A stretch of DNA of 64,000 nucleotides, taken from NCBI GenBank assembly GCA_028293745.1, contig JAQGOF010000067.1:34406-98405 (forward strand), read 5' to 3'. Shown one piece after another: positions 1 to 11,671 of the stretch. The notes below the pieces were generated by a model. The model was not told the DNA's origin, searched no databases, and worked only from the letters and a program-made list of their open reading frames with translations. The translations under genes were made by a program, and so were the position numbers. The DNA comes from Gammaproteobacteria bacterium (GTDB lineage: Bacteria > Pseudomonadota > Gammaproteobacteria > Steroidobacterales > Steroidobacteraceae). How positions within the stretch are numbered: position 1 is the first letter of the stretch; the number at the start of each line of letters is the position of its first letter.

Positions 1-151
1 TTATTCATGTGAGGAGATTTCGGCAATTATGGGTTGTCCCGTCAACACAGTGAAGACGCGCTTGTTTCATGCGCGGGCCAAACTGCAGAAGCTGCTTCCC
101 GTGTTGGGTGGAAGCGCTGCGCCTCCTGGCGAGAGCCGAGGTAAGACATGA
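1..151 (+). CDS. ECF RNA polymerase sigma factor, C-terminal fragment
   Basis: The window opens inside this gene; only about the last 49 codons are visible, in a frame absent from the ORF track. The residues EEISAIMGCPVNTVKTRLFH, followed by an ARAKLQKLL helix, are the helix-turn-helix of sigma-70 region 4, which contacts the -35 element. The stop TGA (149-151) overlaps the ATG of the anti-sigma gene as ATGA, so the two are probably translationally coupled, the usual arrangement for an ECF sigma factor and its antagonist. Region 2 lies upstream of the window, so the ECF group cannot be assigned. Its likely regulon includes this operon, but no sigma promoter can be tested here. Confidence 0.85.
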   Translation, partial: YSCEEISAIMGCPVNTVKTRLFHARAKLQKLLPVLGGSAAPPGESRGKT

Positions 152-939
152 TGGCCCTGGATGAACGCGCTCTCCATGAAGAAGTCTGGCTGCTGCTGCC
201 GTGGCTGGCCAACGGCCGGCTTTCGCCGGCAGAACGCGAGACGGCACAGGAGCACGTGCGGCGTTGCAATGCGTGTGAGCGGGAGCTCGCACTACAACAG
301 TTGATGTGCAACGCCTTCACGGAACCGGACCGGGTGACTTATGCCCCGGGTCCCTCGTTCCGCAAACTGATGGACCGTATCGATAGCGACAGCAGGACTC
401 GCGACGATGAAGCCAGCGAGGAGTCCCTGCGCGACTGGCAGCCCGCGGGCCGTTCGCCCGGTCACCCAGCGCTGACCCGTGCTCGCCGTGTATCGCTGTG
501 GCGGCCTCCGGGGCTCGCCTGGGCTGCAAGCTTTCTGATCCTGTTCGGCCTCACGGGAATGATGTTTACGGCCTATCGCTGGTCGGCGCCGGTGTTCCAC
601 ACGAAATCGGATGATTCCGTCGTGACTCCCAACGTCCTGCACATCGCTCTCGACCGCTCGCTGCCGATCGGCGAAGTCCAGGAGTTGCTGCGGGCGGGCG
701 GCGCACGAATCGTCGAGAGCCCGAGCAATACCGGGTTTCTGGGCGTGACACCGGTCGGCGTCATCGCCGGGCAGACAACGGAGGCGAGCGCAAACAAGCA
801 ACTGCGCGCGCTTTCGGCGCGCTTGCGCGCCGACCCGCGAGTGCTGTGGGTACAGCCTCTTGCGGATGAAGGAATACCGGCCGACCTGCGAGCGCCGGAT
901 GCCGCTGACCAGCGAGCGCCGGATGCCCGGGAGCACTGA
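148..939 (+). CDS. zf-HC2 membrane anti-sigma factor with a subtilase-propeptide-like periplasmic domain
   Basis: 263 aa. The N-terminal cytoplasmic part carries the zinc-finger anti-sigma motif (HVRRCNAC, about residues 33-40) that binds and silences the upstream sigma factor. A single membrane segment lies near residues 127-148 (SFLILFGLTGMMFTAYRW), so residues from about 150 onward are predicted periplasmic. That C-terminal part has the look of a subtilase I9-type propeptide: a strand ending in GGARIVESP and a closing LRADPRVLWVQP. The start is ATG 148 or 151; GAGG lies seven bases before 148. The stop shares one base with the protease ATG. Anti-sigma function is well supported by the motif and context; the propeptide resemblance is my reading and needs structural comparison. 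Confidence 0.85.
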   Translation: MMALDERALHEEVWLLLPWLANGRLSPAERETAQEHVRRCNACERELALQQLMCNAFTEPDRVTYAPGPSFRKLMDRIDSDSRTRDDEASEESLRDWQPAGRSPGHPALTRARRVSLWRPPGLAWAASFLILFGLTGMMFTAYRWSAPVFHTKSDDSVVTPNVLHIALDRSLPIGEVQELLRAGGARIVESPSNTGFLGVTPVGVIAGQTTEASANKQLRALSARLRADPRVLWVQPLADEGIPADLRAPDAADQRAPDAREH

Positions 940-2249
940 TGCGCGTTCTTGCGCGTGCGGGCGCCCTTGCTGCACTGGTCCTGTCATCATGGGCCTGCGC
1001 GCCCGCGACGGCTGACACAGCGGCTTCGAAGTTCGATACCGGCCACCAGTTCGTGGTCGTGACATTCGCAAACGACCCCTATCGCCCCCCCGCACGCGCC
1101 GGCAGCACCGGCCGCCGCTACGCAGGCGGCAGCTACGGCCTGGCACAAGGCGCGCGTAACAATGCGCAGCGCGTGGCGGCCACCTATTCGCTCAGGCAGG
1201 TTGCGAGCTGGCCGATCAAAGAGCTCGGCGTGCACTGTGTCGTGTACGAAATCCCGGACTCGCGATCGATAACCGAGGTACTCGCCACACTGACAAGGGA
1301 TCCGCGCATCACCCTCGCGCAACCCTTGCAGGAGTTCCACACTTTGACCAGCGAGGCGGCGCCTGGCACGTACAACGATCCCCTGTACAGCCTTCAGACC
1401 AATCTCGTCGCCTTGGACATTCCCGCCGCCCATCAGCGCACACAGGGCGCCGGCATAAAGGTCGCATTGATCGACACCGGCGTGGACAGCACACATCCTG
1501 ACCTGCGCGAGCGGATCTCCGGTACGCGCTCGTTCGTAACTACGGATTTTCTCACGCCTGCGGCAGCGGCTGCCAAACCCGCCGCTGCGGCCTCGTATCG
1601 GCATGGCACCGCGATGGCAGGATTGATCGCCGCCGTTGCAAACAACAAGGTAGGTATCGTCGGCATCGCGCCGCTGGCGCGGATCGAGGTATTCGAAGCC
1701 TGCTGGCAGCTCAAGCCCAACACGGACGCGGCGGCCTGCAACACCTTTACGCTTGCCCAGGCACTCGCCGCGGCGCTCGAGGCCCGCATTCCCCTGATCA
1801 ACCTGAGTATCGCCGGCCCCGCCGATCCCCTGCTGTCCGCCCTGGTGCAGAGCGGTCTGAAGCGCGGCGTGATCTTCGTCGGCTCGGCGGCCGATGTCGC
1901 CGATGCTTTTCCAACCAACATCCATGGAGTGATCGGAGTTGCCAACAGCGACGCTCCGCAGCACAACCAGGGCGAAGCGACGCTCGCCGCGCCGGCAACG
2001 CACGTTATGACACTGCTGCCCGATGCCCAATACGATTTCGAATCGGGCACGTCCGTAGCCGCGGCGGAACTGACAGGCGTGGTGGCGCTGCTGCTCAGTG
2101 CCAACAATCACCTGACGGCTGACTCGATCGTCTCGCTCTTGAAGAGCACCGCAGGTCCTGCGATGCAGAGTGCCTCAATCGACGTCAACGCCGCCCTGGC
2201 AAAGATGGACGCCGAAAGAGTGGGCCGGCTGGCCCGCTCGAGCCACTGA
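939..2249 (+). CDS. Secreted S8 (subtilisin) family serine peptidase
   Basis: 436 aa, with an N-terminal hydrophobic export signal ending near ACAPATA. A propeptide-like region (about 25-145) closes with LTRDPRITLAQP. The catalytic domain follows: Asp179 (ALIDTGVD), His222 (HGTAMAG) and Ser372 (GTSVAAAE). At the oxyanion-hole position, where subtilases have AAGN, this protein reads SAAD, so Asp319 replaces Asn. It is probably periplasmic or membrane-tethered. The start ATG overlaps the anti-sigma stop (TGATG), with GGGAG upstream. The module suggests it processes or is sensed by the anti-sigma factor, or is an output of the sigma regulon. Family assignment is firm; substrate unknown. Confidence 0.9.
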   Translation: MRVLARAGALAALVLSSWACAPATADTAASKFDTGHQFVVVTFANDPYRPPARAGSTGRRYAGGSYGLAQGARNNAQRVAATYSLRQVASWPIKELGVHCVVYEIPDSRSITEVLATLTRDPRITLAQPLQEFHTLTSEAAPGTYNDPLYSLQTNLVALDIPAAHQRTQGAGIKVALIDTGVDSTHPDLRERISGTRSFVTTDFLTPAAAAAKPAAAASYRHGTAMAGLIAAVANNKVGIVGIAPLARIEVFEACWQLKPNTDAAACNTFTLAQALAAALEARIPLINLSIAGPADPLLSALVQSGLKRGVIFVGSAADVADAFPTNIHGVIGVANSDAPQHNQGEATLAAPATHVMTLLPDAQYDFESGTSVAAAELTGVVALLLSANNHLTADSIVSLLKSTAGPAMQSASIDVNAALAKMDAERVGRLARSSH

Positions 2250-2280
2250 AGCCACAAGGACTGTAGGGGTTGACCGCGAG

Positions 2281-2314
2281 GTGCCGGGCCGGGCCCGAAG
2301 GCCCGACCCGACAC
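2281..2314. terminator. GC-rich hairpin after the subtilase gene
   Basis: Two 15-base arms (GTGCCGGGCCGGGCC and GGCCCGACCCGACAC) flank a CGAA loop. Thirteen of fifteen positions pair on the + strand; the two C/A mismatches become G-U wobbles in a minus-strand transcript. No T-tract follows, so an intrinsic terminator is only possible, not shown. Confidence 0.4.
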
Positions 2315-2411
2315 CCCCTCGATTCGGTGGGAGCCGCAGCGCGGCTCAGATCTGGACGACGACTTTACCGCAACGCGACGCTTTTCTGGTAGTGCGTCGC
2401 GCGCAAACCAA

Positions 2412-2425
2412 TTGACACCGGTGTC
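2412..2425. promoter_or_regulatory. Palindromic operator overlapping a -35-like TTGACA
   Basis: GACACCGGTGTC (2414-2425) is a perfect 12-base palindrome whose left half lies inside TTGACA (2412-2417). Its CG-centred symmetry and size resemble operators of LacI-family repressors. No good -10 hexamer lies 16-18 bases downstream, so the promoter assignment is weak. It lies about 130 bases before the TonB receptor start. Confidence 0.45.
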
Positions 2426-2556
2426 TAAGCCCGCTGTTGCTCAGCTGACACAGCCGCGGCCATTCACTCTCAGGCGACAAAAACAGCCCTGTTGGGAGAG
2501 CCCCGCAGTCGGCCTCGGGCGTCTCATTTGCGCAACCTGGGGGGGGGATCCAACCT

Positions 2557-5193
2557 ATGAAGAACTGCGCGAGTGGTGCCTGCAGACACTTTTGCGTGCT
2601 CATACTGGGAGCGGCCCTGGCATTTCCGGCCCTGGCATATGCATCGGCCGACGACCAGCTCGAGGAGGTCGTGGTCACGGCACAGAAGCGGACCGAGAAC
2701 ATCCAGGAGGTGCCGATTGCGGTGTCCGCGTTTGGCTCAGCTCAGCTCGAGCAGCGAGGCATCACCAGCGTCTCGCAGCTCAGCAATCTTGCGCCCAACG
2801 TCAATCTCGATGCCGGGACGCCCTTCTCCGGCTCCGACACGGTGCTATCCGCCTACATCCGCGGTATCGGCCAGGATGATTTCGCCTTTAACCTCGATCC
2901 TGGCGTGGGCGTATACGTTGACGGCGTTTACCTGGCCCGCAGCGTCGGTGCTAACACCACGATGCTGGATGTCGATCGGGTCGAGATACTCAAGGGGCCA
3001 CAGGGCACCCTGTTCGGACGCAACACCATCGGCGGCGCCATCTCGATCGTGACGCGCGATCCTGGCAAGGAATTCACGGTCAAAGGCGATGTGACCACGG
3101 GCTCACGCCAGCGCTTCGATGCCAAGGTCTCCTTCGACGTGCCGTTCACGGACTGGATACTGAGCACGATTTCGTTCTCCACCCAGAAGCAGACGGGGTA
3201 TCAGCATCGCATTCCCTTCGTGCAGACGAACGCCGGCGGCTCGGCGGGCATCCCCGATTGCACGACTCCAACCTGCCCTTACATCACCGACGCAATCCAG
3301 GCATTCCCGGCGGCCGGTTATCAGACCTCGCAGAACGAAGGCGGAATCAACAAGTGGAGCGGCCGGGCGAAAGTGGTGTTCCTGCTCACCGATGACTTCA
3401 AAGTCACGGCCACGGGCGACTATCTGAACGTTGATCAGCCCGCGTCTGCGAATACGGTCATTGGTATCAACAACGCCCAACTGGGTCCGGGTGGCTTGTC
3501 AGGGGTGTCCAACGCATGCCTCCTCGGCGCGCCCATCGGCGTGCTGTGCAAGCTGCCGCGCGGCGGCCTCAGTCCGACACCGACGCCCATGCCGATATCT
3601 CCACCATTGGCTGGCGTCAATGTGGATGGCAATCCGTACAACAACTATCTGCCCTACGACTCGCGTTTCGAGACCGGAAACATCGACACCAGCTATGCCA
3701 CCGGCAACAGCTTCTCGAAGCTCAAGAACTGGGGTGTTTCCACAGTAGTGGACTGGAGCATAGGCCAAGGCATGAATCTCAAGTGGATCAACGCCTACCG
3801 CGACATGCGTTGGGATGTCGGCATGGACCTGGACGGGTCGCCGCAGAACGTGCTGCAAACTTCGTTCGACATGATCCAGCACCAGACCTCCGAGGAGCTG
3901 CAGTTGAACGGTATCGCGGTCGACGACCGGCTCAACTACGCCGTTGGCGCGTACTACTTCGAGGAATCCGGACACCTGCACGACTTCGTGACCTTCCCCA
4001 TGGGCATCCTGATGATCGACGGACCCAACGATCTGCGCACGAAAGCCGAAGCCTTGTATGCCCATCTGAACTTCAAGCTGACCGAGCACTGGGGCCTGAC
4101 TCTCGGCGGGCGCGAGACTCACGAGCACAAGGAGTTCCAGGGATACCAGACGGACGACAACGGCCTGAGCTACAAGATCACGGGCTGCTATCCGCCAGAC
4201 GCCCCGAACACCCTCGGCGCGCCCCCCAGTCTCACCTGCCAGCAGGCACTCGGATTTCCGGTACCAGGCAGCCCCTACACGTACTACCCGAAAGGACCCT
4301 TCACCCAAAACTACAACAACTTTTCGCCGACGGCGGGTATCGAGTTCCACATCAACGCCGACCAGATGCTGTACGCGTCATACTCGAAGGGCTACAAGAC
4401 CGGCAGCTGGACGACCCGCCTCTCGAGCCCTCATCCAACGTATGACAGCAGCCTGCACTTCAACCCGGAATTCGCGAAGTCCGAGGAGCTGGGTTACAAG
4501 TCGGAGCTGATCGACCACCGCCTGCGCCTGAATCTCGCGGCCTTCCATACGAAGTACGACAACATCCAGCTGAACTCGCAACAGGGCATTTCACCGACGA
4601 TCGTCAACGCCGGCGACGCCACGATCTACGGGTTTGAAGCTGAAGCGCAAGCCGTGCTCGGTGGCGGGTTCTCCATCAACGCCTCGGCCGGGTATACGCA
4701 TGCGAAGTATGACAGGTTGAATAACGTCATCGACAATGGGTATCTGCTGACTGCGCACTCCTGTCCGGAGAGAGATCCAAACGCACCGGCACCGACCGCC
4801 ATACCGGCATCCTATAGCAACGGCGTGTGCGAGCTACCCAAGACGCCCAAGTTCAAGGGATTCGTCGGCCCGCAATACGCCTTCAATCTGCCGAACAGCG
4901 CCGGGCTGTTGTTGAACGCCGATGTGACCTACATCACCAAGGAGTACAACGACATTGGCAATACCTGGCAGCTCGCGCGTCCGGCCATGAGCCTGATCAA
5001 CGCCTCGATCACGTATCAGGCGCCGAGCAGGCAGTGGGAAGTGGCCGTAGGTGGCATCAACCTGAGCGACAAGCGCTACGTCGTCAGTGGTCAGAACCAG
5101 GGTGGCGTTGCCGTGATCGATGCATCGTACAATGCTCCCCGGGAGTGGTACGCGACGTTCCGCTACCGGCCCGAGTTCGGTGGAGGCAAGTAA
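2557..5193 (+). CDS. TonB-dependent outer-membrane receptor
   Basis: 878 aa. Signal peptide to about residue 30 (ALAYASA), then a TonB box-like LEEVVVTAQKR. The plug domain (about 45-165) contains VEILKGPQGTLFGRNTIGG, and a beta-barrel ends in an aromatic-rich strand (WYATFRYRPEF). It imports a large or scarce substrate across the outer membrane using TonB-ExbBD energy. The sequence type (NIQEVPIAVSAF, SYIRGIGQ-like segment) is the sphingomonad/Steroidobacter class often linked to plant-derived, aromatic or steroid compounds; the substrate cannot be read from sequence. The ATG follows a run of eight Gs. An aldo/keto reductase begins 49 bases downstream, so both may be co-transcribed and act on the same substrate. 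Confidence 0.93.
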   Translation: MKNCASGACRHFCVLILGAALAFPALAYASADDQLEEVVVTAQKRTENIQEVPIAVSAFGSAQLEQRGITSVSQLSNLAPNVNLDAGTPFSGSDTVLSAYIRGIGQDDFAFNLDPGVGVYVDGVYLARSVGANTTMLDVDRVEILKGPQGTLFGRNTIGGAISIVTRDPGKEFTVKGDVTTGSRQRFDAKVSFDVPFTDWILSTISFSTQKQTGYQHRIPFVQTNAGGSAGIPDCTTPTCPYITDAIQAFPAAGYQTSQNEGGINKWSGRAKVVFLLTDDFKVTATGDYLNVDQPASANTVIGINNAQLGPGGLSGVSNACLLGAPIGVLCKLPRGGLSPTPTPMPISPPLAGVNVDGNPYNNYLPYDSRFETGNIDTSYATGNSFSKLKNWGVSTVVDWSIGQGMNLKWINAYRDMRWDVGMDLDGSPQNVLQTSFDMIQHQTSEELQLNGIAVDDRLNYAVGAYYFEESGHLHDFVTFPMGILMIDGPNDLRTKAEALYAHLNFKLTEHWGLTLGGRETHEHKEFQGYQTDDNGLSYKITGCYPPDAPNTLGAPPSLTCQQALGFPVPGSPYTYYPKGPFTQNYNNFSPTAGIEFHINADQMLYASYSKGYKTGSWTTRLSSPHPTYDSSLHFNPEFAKSEELGYKSELIDHRLRLNLAAFHTKYDNIQLNSQQGISPTIVNAGDATIYGFEAEAQAVLGGGFSINASAGYTHAKYDRLNNVIDNGYLLTAHSCPERDPNAPAPTAIPASYSNGVCELPKTPKFKGFVGPQYAFNLPNSAGLLLNADVTYITKEYNDIGNTWQLARPAMSLINASITYQAPSRQWEVAVGGINLSDKRYVVSGQNQGGVAVIDASYNAPREWYATFRYRPEFGGGK

Positions 5194-5242
5194 CGCGGGC
5201 TCATTTGTTGCTTCACAGGGCACCTCACCCGGAAGACTGCAT

Positions 5243-6286
5243 ATGCGATTCAAGAAGCTCGGCAATACTGGCCTGCTCGTCTCGGAGATCTGCCTCGGAA
5301 CCATGACCTTCGGCAGCGGCGAAGGCCTGTGGCGGGCCATCGGCCACTTGGATCAGCCTGCGGTCAATAGCATCGTGCGCGCAGCTTTTGACCGTGGCGT
5401 CAACTTCCTGGATACGGCAGACGTCTACCACGCTGGCCGCTCCGAGGTAATGACGGGTGAGGCGCTGAGAAATCTAGGTATCAGCCGTGGCCAGTTCGTC
5501 CTTGCGACAAAAGTACACGGACGGATGGGGCCAGGGCCCAACCAGTTGGGCTTGTCGCGCGCCCACATCCTTCACGCAGTCGATGAGAGCCTGGAGCGGC
5601 TCAAACTCGACTATATCGATCTGTACCAGATACACGGGTTCGATGCGCTGACACCCTTCGAAGAGACCCTGGATGCGCTCAACGATTGCGTACGGGCGGG
5701 CAAGGTTCGCTATATCGGCTTGTGCAACCTGGCCGCGTGGCAGATTACGAAATCGCTCTGGATCTCCGACACGCGCAACTTGGAGCGCTTCCAGAGCGTG
5801 CAGGCCTACTACAGCATCGCGGGGCGCGATCTCGAGCGTGAGATCGTACCGCTCGCCAACGACCAGCAGCTTGCGATACTGCCGTGGAGTCCGCTCGCCG
5901 GCGGGCTGTTGAGCGGTAAGTTCTCGCGCGACGACAAGGGGCCTGAAGGCACGCGGCGTGCCTCGTTCGATTTCCCGCCGGTAGACAAAGACCGCGCGTT
6001 CCGTGTCATTGATGCGATGAGACCGATTGCGAAGTCACACGGCGTATCGGTGGCGAGAGTTGCGCTGGCGTGGCTGCTGCACAAGGCGCCGGTCACGTCA
6101 GTGATCATCGGAGCAAAAAACACTGAGCAGTTGCAGGACAACGTGGCCGCCGTGGACCTGAAACTGACCAGCGATGACATGGCGACGCTCGACAAGGTCT
6201 CCGCCCTGCCGCCCGAATATCCAGGGTGGATGGTGGACCGGCAATCCGCCGACCGGCTCGCGCTGCTCAATCCTTCTCGCAGCTGA
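5243..6286 (+). CDS. Aldo/keto reductase
   Basis: 347 aa from ATG 5243 (the track ORF starts too early, inside the TonB gene); GGAAG precedes it. An NADPH-dependent oxidoreductase of the AKR (beta/alpha)8 fold. The N-terminus FKKLGNTGLLVSEICLGTMTFG is typical, and the tetrad is visible as Asp57 and Tyr62 (DTADVYHAG), Lys in ATKVHG and His in YQIHGFD. The segment GGLLSGKFSR and the C-terminal VIIGAKN cofactor-binding stretch are as in the YajO/Tas-like branch. The 3' end overlaps the converging methyltransferase gene by 20 bases. It probably reduces a carbonyl or sugar-like compound linked to the upstream receptor; the substrate is unknown. Confidence 0.9.
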   Translation: MRFKKLGNTGLLVSEICLGTMTFGSGEGLWRAIGHLDQPAVNSIVRAAFDRGVNFLDTADVYHAGRSEVMTGEALRNLGISRGQFVLATKVHGRMGPGPNQLGLSRAHILHAVDESLERLKLDYIDLYQIHGFDALTPFEETLDALNDCVRAGKVRYIGLCNLAAWQITKSLWISDTRNLERFQSVQAYYSIAGRDLEREIVPLANDQQLAILPWSPLAGGLLSGKFSRDDKGPEGTRRASFDFPPVDKDRAFRVIDAMRPIAKSHGVSVARVALAWLLHKAPVTSVIIGAKNTEQLQDNVAAVDLKLTSDDMATLDKVSALPPEYPGWMVDRQSADRLALLNPSRS

Positions 6287-7028
6287 ACGCAACCGTTTCG
6301 TACGGAACAGTCACCTCGTCCTGGCCGAGTGCAGGGGTCCTTGCAATCAGGTCGCGCAGCCGCGCCGCCACGATGTGTTGCTGCGGCCGCTCGAGCGCGG
6401 CGATAAAGCTGGTTGATAGCACTCGATCCACGATCACCTGTTCCGGCGCTCCCGTGTGACCGTTGGGGAAACGCTTTTCGCGCAACGGTCCGAAACCTTC
6501 GGCCGGGAAGAGCTTCCGCCATTCGCCACTGCTATACCGTGGGGAATTGCCTTCGTATGGAGCCATGATAGCTGTCATCGCAGCCGCCCAGTCCACCGAC
6601 TCGTCTCGCACGTTCCAGATGAGGCCGAAGGACCCTCCCGGGCGTAACACGCGATGTATCTCCTTCAACGCAGCCTCTGTTGCGAACCAATGAAATGACT
6701 GCGCGCAGACTACGCAGTCAACGGCCCCGTTGTTCACGGGTATGCTTTCTGCCGTGCCTGACCGGGCAGCTACGGTCGGAACGGTCTGGGTGAGTTGGGC
6801 CAACATCTCCTGTACCGGCTCAACCGCGATGATGTTGGCGCCGGTTGCCAGGAGCCTGCGTGTGAATTTGCCGGTACCCGCGCCCAGATCGACGACGGTG
6901 CGGGTGTCATCCAACTTCAGATAGTCGCGCAACCATTGGTCGAGCGCGACAGGGTATTCGGGGCGGCCACGCGAATACGCCTGCGCTTCCCGTGCGAAAC
7001 CCTTGGCCGCAGCCTCGTGCATAGACAC
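6267..7028 (-). CDS. Class I SAM-dependent methyltransferase
   Basis: 253 aa. The SAM-binding motif I VVDLGAGTGKFTRRLL sits near residues 40-55, with motif II AVEPVQEML and motif IV VDCVVCAQSFHWFA; this is a Methyltransf_11 (UbiE/YcgJ-like) protein. The start is GTG at 7028 or, equally plausibly, ATG at 7022 (MHEAAAKGFAREA). It is the last gene of a leftward run after ddl, 85 bases downstream, and its 3' end overlaps the converging aldo/keto reductase gene. Such proteins are often trans-aconitate- or small-molecule-type methyltransferases; the substrate cannot be inferred. Confidence 0.88.
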   Translation of the reverse strand: MSMHEAAAKGFAREAQAYSRGRPEYPVALDQWLRDYLKLDDTRTVVDLGAGTGKFTRRLLATGANIIAVEPVQEMLAQLTQTVPTVAARSGTAESIPVNNGAVDCVVCAQSFHWFATEAALKEIHRVLRPGGSFGLIWNVRDESVDWAAAMTAIMAPYEGNSPRYSSGEWRKLFPAEGFGPLREKRFPNGHTGAPEQVIVDRVLSTSFIAALERPQQHIVAARLRDLIARTPALGQDEVTVPYETVAFSCEKD

Positions 7029-7113
7029 ATTCTAGTCCAAGCCCGCGAATGAGCGGTGCATCGTTTGTGAGGCCGCGGGCCCGGAACCGCTGCTGCTGCG
7101 AGTGCGCCGAAAG

Positions 7114-9624
<2,511 letters not shown>

Positions 9625-9628
<4 letters not shown>

Positions 9629-11643
9629 CTCAACGAATAGTCCTTCTGCGTACGTGCATACTCGGCGAAATAATCCAACGCGTGCGGGTTTGCCACCGCG
9701 TCCCGATTGGCAGCCTTCTCGGGAGCGATTCCCATGAGTATCTTGCGCACGGGAACTTCCATCTTCTTGCCGGTCAGCGTGAAGGGAATCGCAGCCACCT
9801 GGCAGATCTTGTCGGGCACGTGCCGTGGCGAATACTCGCGGCGCAAAGTGGCGCGAATCCTGTCGCTGATGGCCTCATCGAGGACCAGGCCCTCCTTGAG
9901 CTTCACGAACAGCGGCATGAAGAATTTGCCCTGCGGCAGGTCGAGGTTGACGATGAGAGAGTCGTCGACCTCGGGCAATGTCGCCAACGAGCGGTAGATC
10001 TCCGCGGTTCCAATACGAACGCCATGGCGATTGAGCGTGGCGTCGGACCGTCCGAGCACGAAAGCGCCACCGCGCTCGTTGATCCGGAAGAAGTCGCCGT
10101 GACGCCAGACACCCGGAAACTCCTGAAAATAGGAATCCAGGTAGCGTTTGTTATCCGTGTCATTCCAGAAACAAACGGGCATGGACGGCATGGGCTGCGT
10201 GACGACCAGCTCTCCAACCTGGTTCACCACCTTCTCGCCGCGCTCGTTGAATGCATACACGGCGGCCCCGAGGGAGCGCGCCTGGATCTCTCCCGCGTAC
10301 ACCGGCAGGATCGAGGCTCCCCCGACAAACCCCGTGCAGACATCAGTTCCGCCGCTGCCCGATGCAACCCACAAGTCCTCCTTGACATTGTTGTAGAGCC
10401 ACGCCATGCATTCAGGCGTCACCGGTGAACCCGCGAGACAGACACCTTGCAACGTTGACAGCTTGAAACTGTCCTTGGGCACGAACCCGCCCTTCTGCAG
10501 TGCCGACACATATGTCGGGCTCGTGCCGAACAGCGAGGCACCCGAATCGTCCACCATCTTCCACAGAACATCCGGACTCGGCCAGGCCGGATTGCCGTCG
10601 TACAACACCGGTACGACGTTGGAGAGCAGCGAGCTGACGAGGAAGTTCCACATCATCCAGCCGGTCGTGGTGAAGAAGAACAGCCGCTCGCCCGGGTGCA
10701 CGTCGAAGTTGAATGCCAGGTGCTTCAGCTGCTCGAGAATGATGCCGCCGTGACTGTGGCAGATGGGCTTCGGCAGGCCGGTCGTGCCCGAGGAGAACAA
10801 TATCCACAGCGGCTGCTCGAACGGCACCTGCTCGAACTCAAACTCGTCCGGCGGCACGGCTGGATGCCTGAAAAGCTCATCCCAGAGGATGGTATTGGAC
10901 GACAGGGGCTGGCGGTCATCCCGATTCAGGTAAGGCAGGTAGATCACATGGCGCAGCGACTCGAGCTGGCCGATGATCTTCTGCACCTCGGCCTTGCGCT
11001 CGAAGGGCTTGCCGCCGTACTGGTAGCCATCGACACAGAACATGACCTTCGGCGCGAGCTGCGAGTAACGATCCAACACGCCGCGGGTGCCGAAATCCGG
11101 GCCACAGCTGGACCAGACCGCACCAATGCTGGTCGTCGCCAGCATCGCGATGATGGTCTCCGGCGCGTTCGGCATGTAGGCGACGACGCGGTCGCCCGGC
11201 TCCACACCCAACTTGCGCAGTTGGGTTGCGAGGATACGCACCTTCCCGCCGAGCTCCTCCCAGGACATGCGCGACAGTGGCGCCCGCTCGCTCAGATACA
11301 TCAATGCATCGGCGTTCGGGCGCTCGTGGCGCAAGGCATGTTGCGCGTAGTTCAAACGCGCGCCAGGAAACCATTTCGCACCCGGCATCCGCCGGTCGGC
11401 CAGGACACGCTCATAGGGAGTCGAAGAGCGAACGTCGAAGTAGTCCCAGATCGCCTGCCAGAACGCTTCGAGGTCATCGACGGACCACTGCCATAGCTCG
11501 GCATAGCTGGCGAACTTGAGCCCCCGTTCCTTCGCCAGCCAGTGCATCAAGGCCGTGAGAAGCGACCTCTCGATGCGCTCCGGACTTGGCGTCCACAACA
11601 GGTCCCCTTCATTCACCACCGACATGTGACGCACACTCGACAT
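9625..11643 (-). CDS. aacS: Acetoacetate--CoA ligase (acetoacetyl-CoA synthetase)
   Basis: 672 aa from ATG 11643 (a GTG lies two codons earlier; AAGAGGGGG sits upstream). ATP-dependent acyl-CoA synthetase of the ANL superfamily. The AMP-binding P-loop is ILFSSGTTGLPKPICHS, the A8 hinge is FVLGRSDATLNRHGVRIGTAEI, and the C-terminal lysine motif is LTGKKMEVPVRKIL. The N-terminal domain with WFPGARLNYAQHAL and the length fit AacS rather than acetyl-CoA synthetase. Product acetoacetyl-CoA would be cleaved by the thiolase encoded 28 bases upstream. Related ligases acting on other short keto or branched acids cannot be excluded. Confidence 0.9.
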
Positions 11644-11671
11644 GAGCACTGCAGCCCCCTCTTACCTCTAA

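Larger units (their letters stand above)
2250..2556. other. Intergenic region between subtilase and TonB receptor genes
   Basis: 307 bases without a convincing gene; the overlapping ORF-track entries (2170-2415, 2412-2879) look like shadows. It holds a GC-rich hairpin near the subtilase stop, a perfect 12-base palindrome embedded in a TTGACA hexamer, and a G-run ribosome binding site just before the TonB receptor start. Separate entries describe the first two. Confidence 0.7.

Noticed and set aside
2412-2879. 155-aa + strand ORF upstream of and overlapping the TonB receptor start
   Set aside because: No recognisable motif, composition unlike neighbours, and it overlaps a secure gene in another frame.
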